DNA from: Bacteriovoracaceae bacterium
Lineage (GTDB): Bacteria; Bdellovibrionota; Bacteriovoracia; Bacteriovoracales; Bacteriovoracaceae
Direction of reading: 5' to 3'
Assembly: GCA_023151145.1 (NCBI GenBank)
Contig: JAKLJM010000191.1
Coordinates: 1-5,203, forward strand
Length of the DNA stretch: 5,203 nucleotides
This document shows positions 4,847 to 5,203 of the stretch, piece by piece. The position numbers and the translations under genes are program-made. The first letter of the stretch is position 1. Each line of letters opens with the position of its first letter. Under the pieces are notes generated by a model, which saw only the letters and a list, made by a program, of their open reading frames with translations, did no database searches and was not told the DNA's origin.

Positions 4847-5203
4847 ATGCTAGTGAGAATTATTGGTGGTCATGGTGGCGTGTCACCTGGGTTTCGAGCA
4901 ACTTCTTATTTAATAGATGGCAAGCTTTTAATAGATGCGGGGTCAGTTGCTTCGGGAATTCAAATAGAAGAACAAGCCTTAATCGATGATATATTAATAA
5001 GCCACAGCCATTTAGATCATATAAGTGATCTTGCTTTTATGGCCGATAATTGTTTTGGTATGAAGGGAAAACCTTTTGAGATTTTTGCTAATAAAGAAGT
5101 GCGTGAGTCTATTATGACTCATTTATTAAATGACAAAATTTGGCCTGACTTCACAAAGCTACCAACAAGTTCAAATCCCACTCTACATTTTAATGATTTA
5201 GAA
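4847..5203 (+). CDS. Metallo-beta-lactamase-fold hydrolase, class II cAMP phosphodiesterase-like (N-terminal part)
   Basis: The first 119 codons are present, with no stop before the window end. GFRATSYLIDGKLLIDAGS (15-33) gives the first beta-sheet and the conserved Asp30 of the MBL fold. ILISHSHLDHISDL (49-62) holds the zinc-binding HxHxDH motif as His53, His55, Asp57 and His58. The later stretch GKPFEIFANKEVRESIMTHL (74-93) followed by NDKIWPDFTKLPT (95-107) resembles class II 3',5'-cyclic-nucleotide phosphodiesterases more than beta-lactamases or RNase Z. If so, it would hydrolyse a cyclic nucleotide; substrate and any C-terminal partner domain cannot be seen. A Shine-Dalgarno sequence and a FliA-like promoter candidate precede it. 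The 76-base gap after rsmI suggests its own transcript. Fold is secure; the phosphodiesterase role is likely but not proven. Confidence 0.83.
   Translation, partial: MLVRIIGGHGGVSPGFRATSYLIDGKLLIDAGSVASGIQIEEQALIDDILISHSHLDHISDLAFMADNCFGMKGKPFEIFANKEVRESIMTHLLNDKIWPDFTKLPTSSNPTLHFNDLE

Noticed and set aside
1..5203. Search by eye for tRNA genes, CRISPR repeats, insertion sequences or attachment sites
   Set aside because: No repeated units, terminal inverted repeats, transposase motifs or tRNA-like CCA/cloverleaf segments were seen, and the gaps are all under 100 bases.

Overview
The window is AT-rich, tightly packed bacterial chromosome with eight complete genes, two genes cut by the window edges, and no gap above 100 bases. 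Nothing in it looks mobile or recently acquired. The order rimM - trmD - SPOUT methyltransferase - rplS - rnhB - yraN-like, a conserved translation and RNA-processing cluster, together with the low G+C, a TM1570-type methyltransferase beside trmD, a lone STAS protein and a cyclic-nucleotide phosphodiesterase-like metallo-hydrolase, suggests a delta-type Gram-negative. A low-G+C member of the Bdellovibrio/Bacteriovorax group is my best guess. That placement is inference from gene order, protein style and base composition, not from a search.

Region 1 (1-2054) is a translation operon read rightward. It holds the C-terminal end of RimM (16S rRNA/30S maturation), TrmD (m1G37 of tRNA), a second SPOUT-fold RNA methyltransferase overlapping trmD by ATGA, and ribosomal protein L19. 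RimM/TrmD and TrmD/SPOUT are so close that translational coupling is likely. A 67-base leader with a small inverted repeat precedes rplS, and a strong intrinsic terminator closes the unit after rplS.

Region 2 (2059-3460) continues rightward with rnhB (RNase HII), a short divergent YraN-like nuclease-fold protein whose start lies inside the end of rnhB behind two tandem Shine-Dalgarno sequences, and an exported glycine-zipper protein of unknown function. The rnhB start codon sits only four bases after the T-run of the rplS terminator.

Region 3 (3395-3904, minus strand) is a single STAS-domain (anti-anti-sigma-like) gene. It converges on the glycine-zipper gene with a four-base stop-codon overlap, and its probable terminator lies antisense within that neighbour's coding sequence. 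It has a good Shine-Dalgarno sequence and a plausible extended -10 promoter.

Region 4 (3943-5203) is rightward again: rsmI (2'-O-methylation of C1402 in 16S rRNA), then a 76-base spacer carrying a sequence close to the flagellar sigma-28 (FliA) -10 element, then the start of a metallo-beta-lactamase-fold gene resembling class II cAMP phosphodiesterases, cut by the window end. Most of the window is RNA modification and ribosome biogenesis; the STAS and phosphodiesterase-like genes are probable signalling genes beside that housekeeping block. I found no clearly new multi-gene system. The most interesting signals are regulatory: the terminator/start junction at rnhB, the antisense terminator, and the FliA-like promoter.
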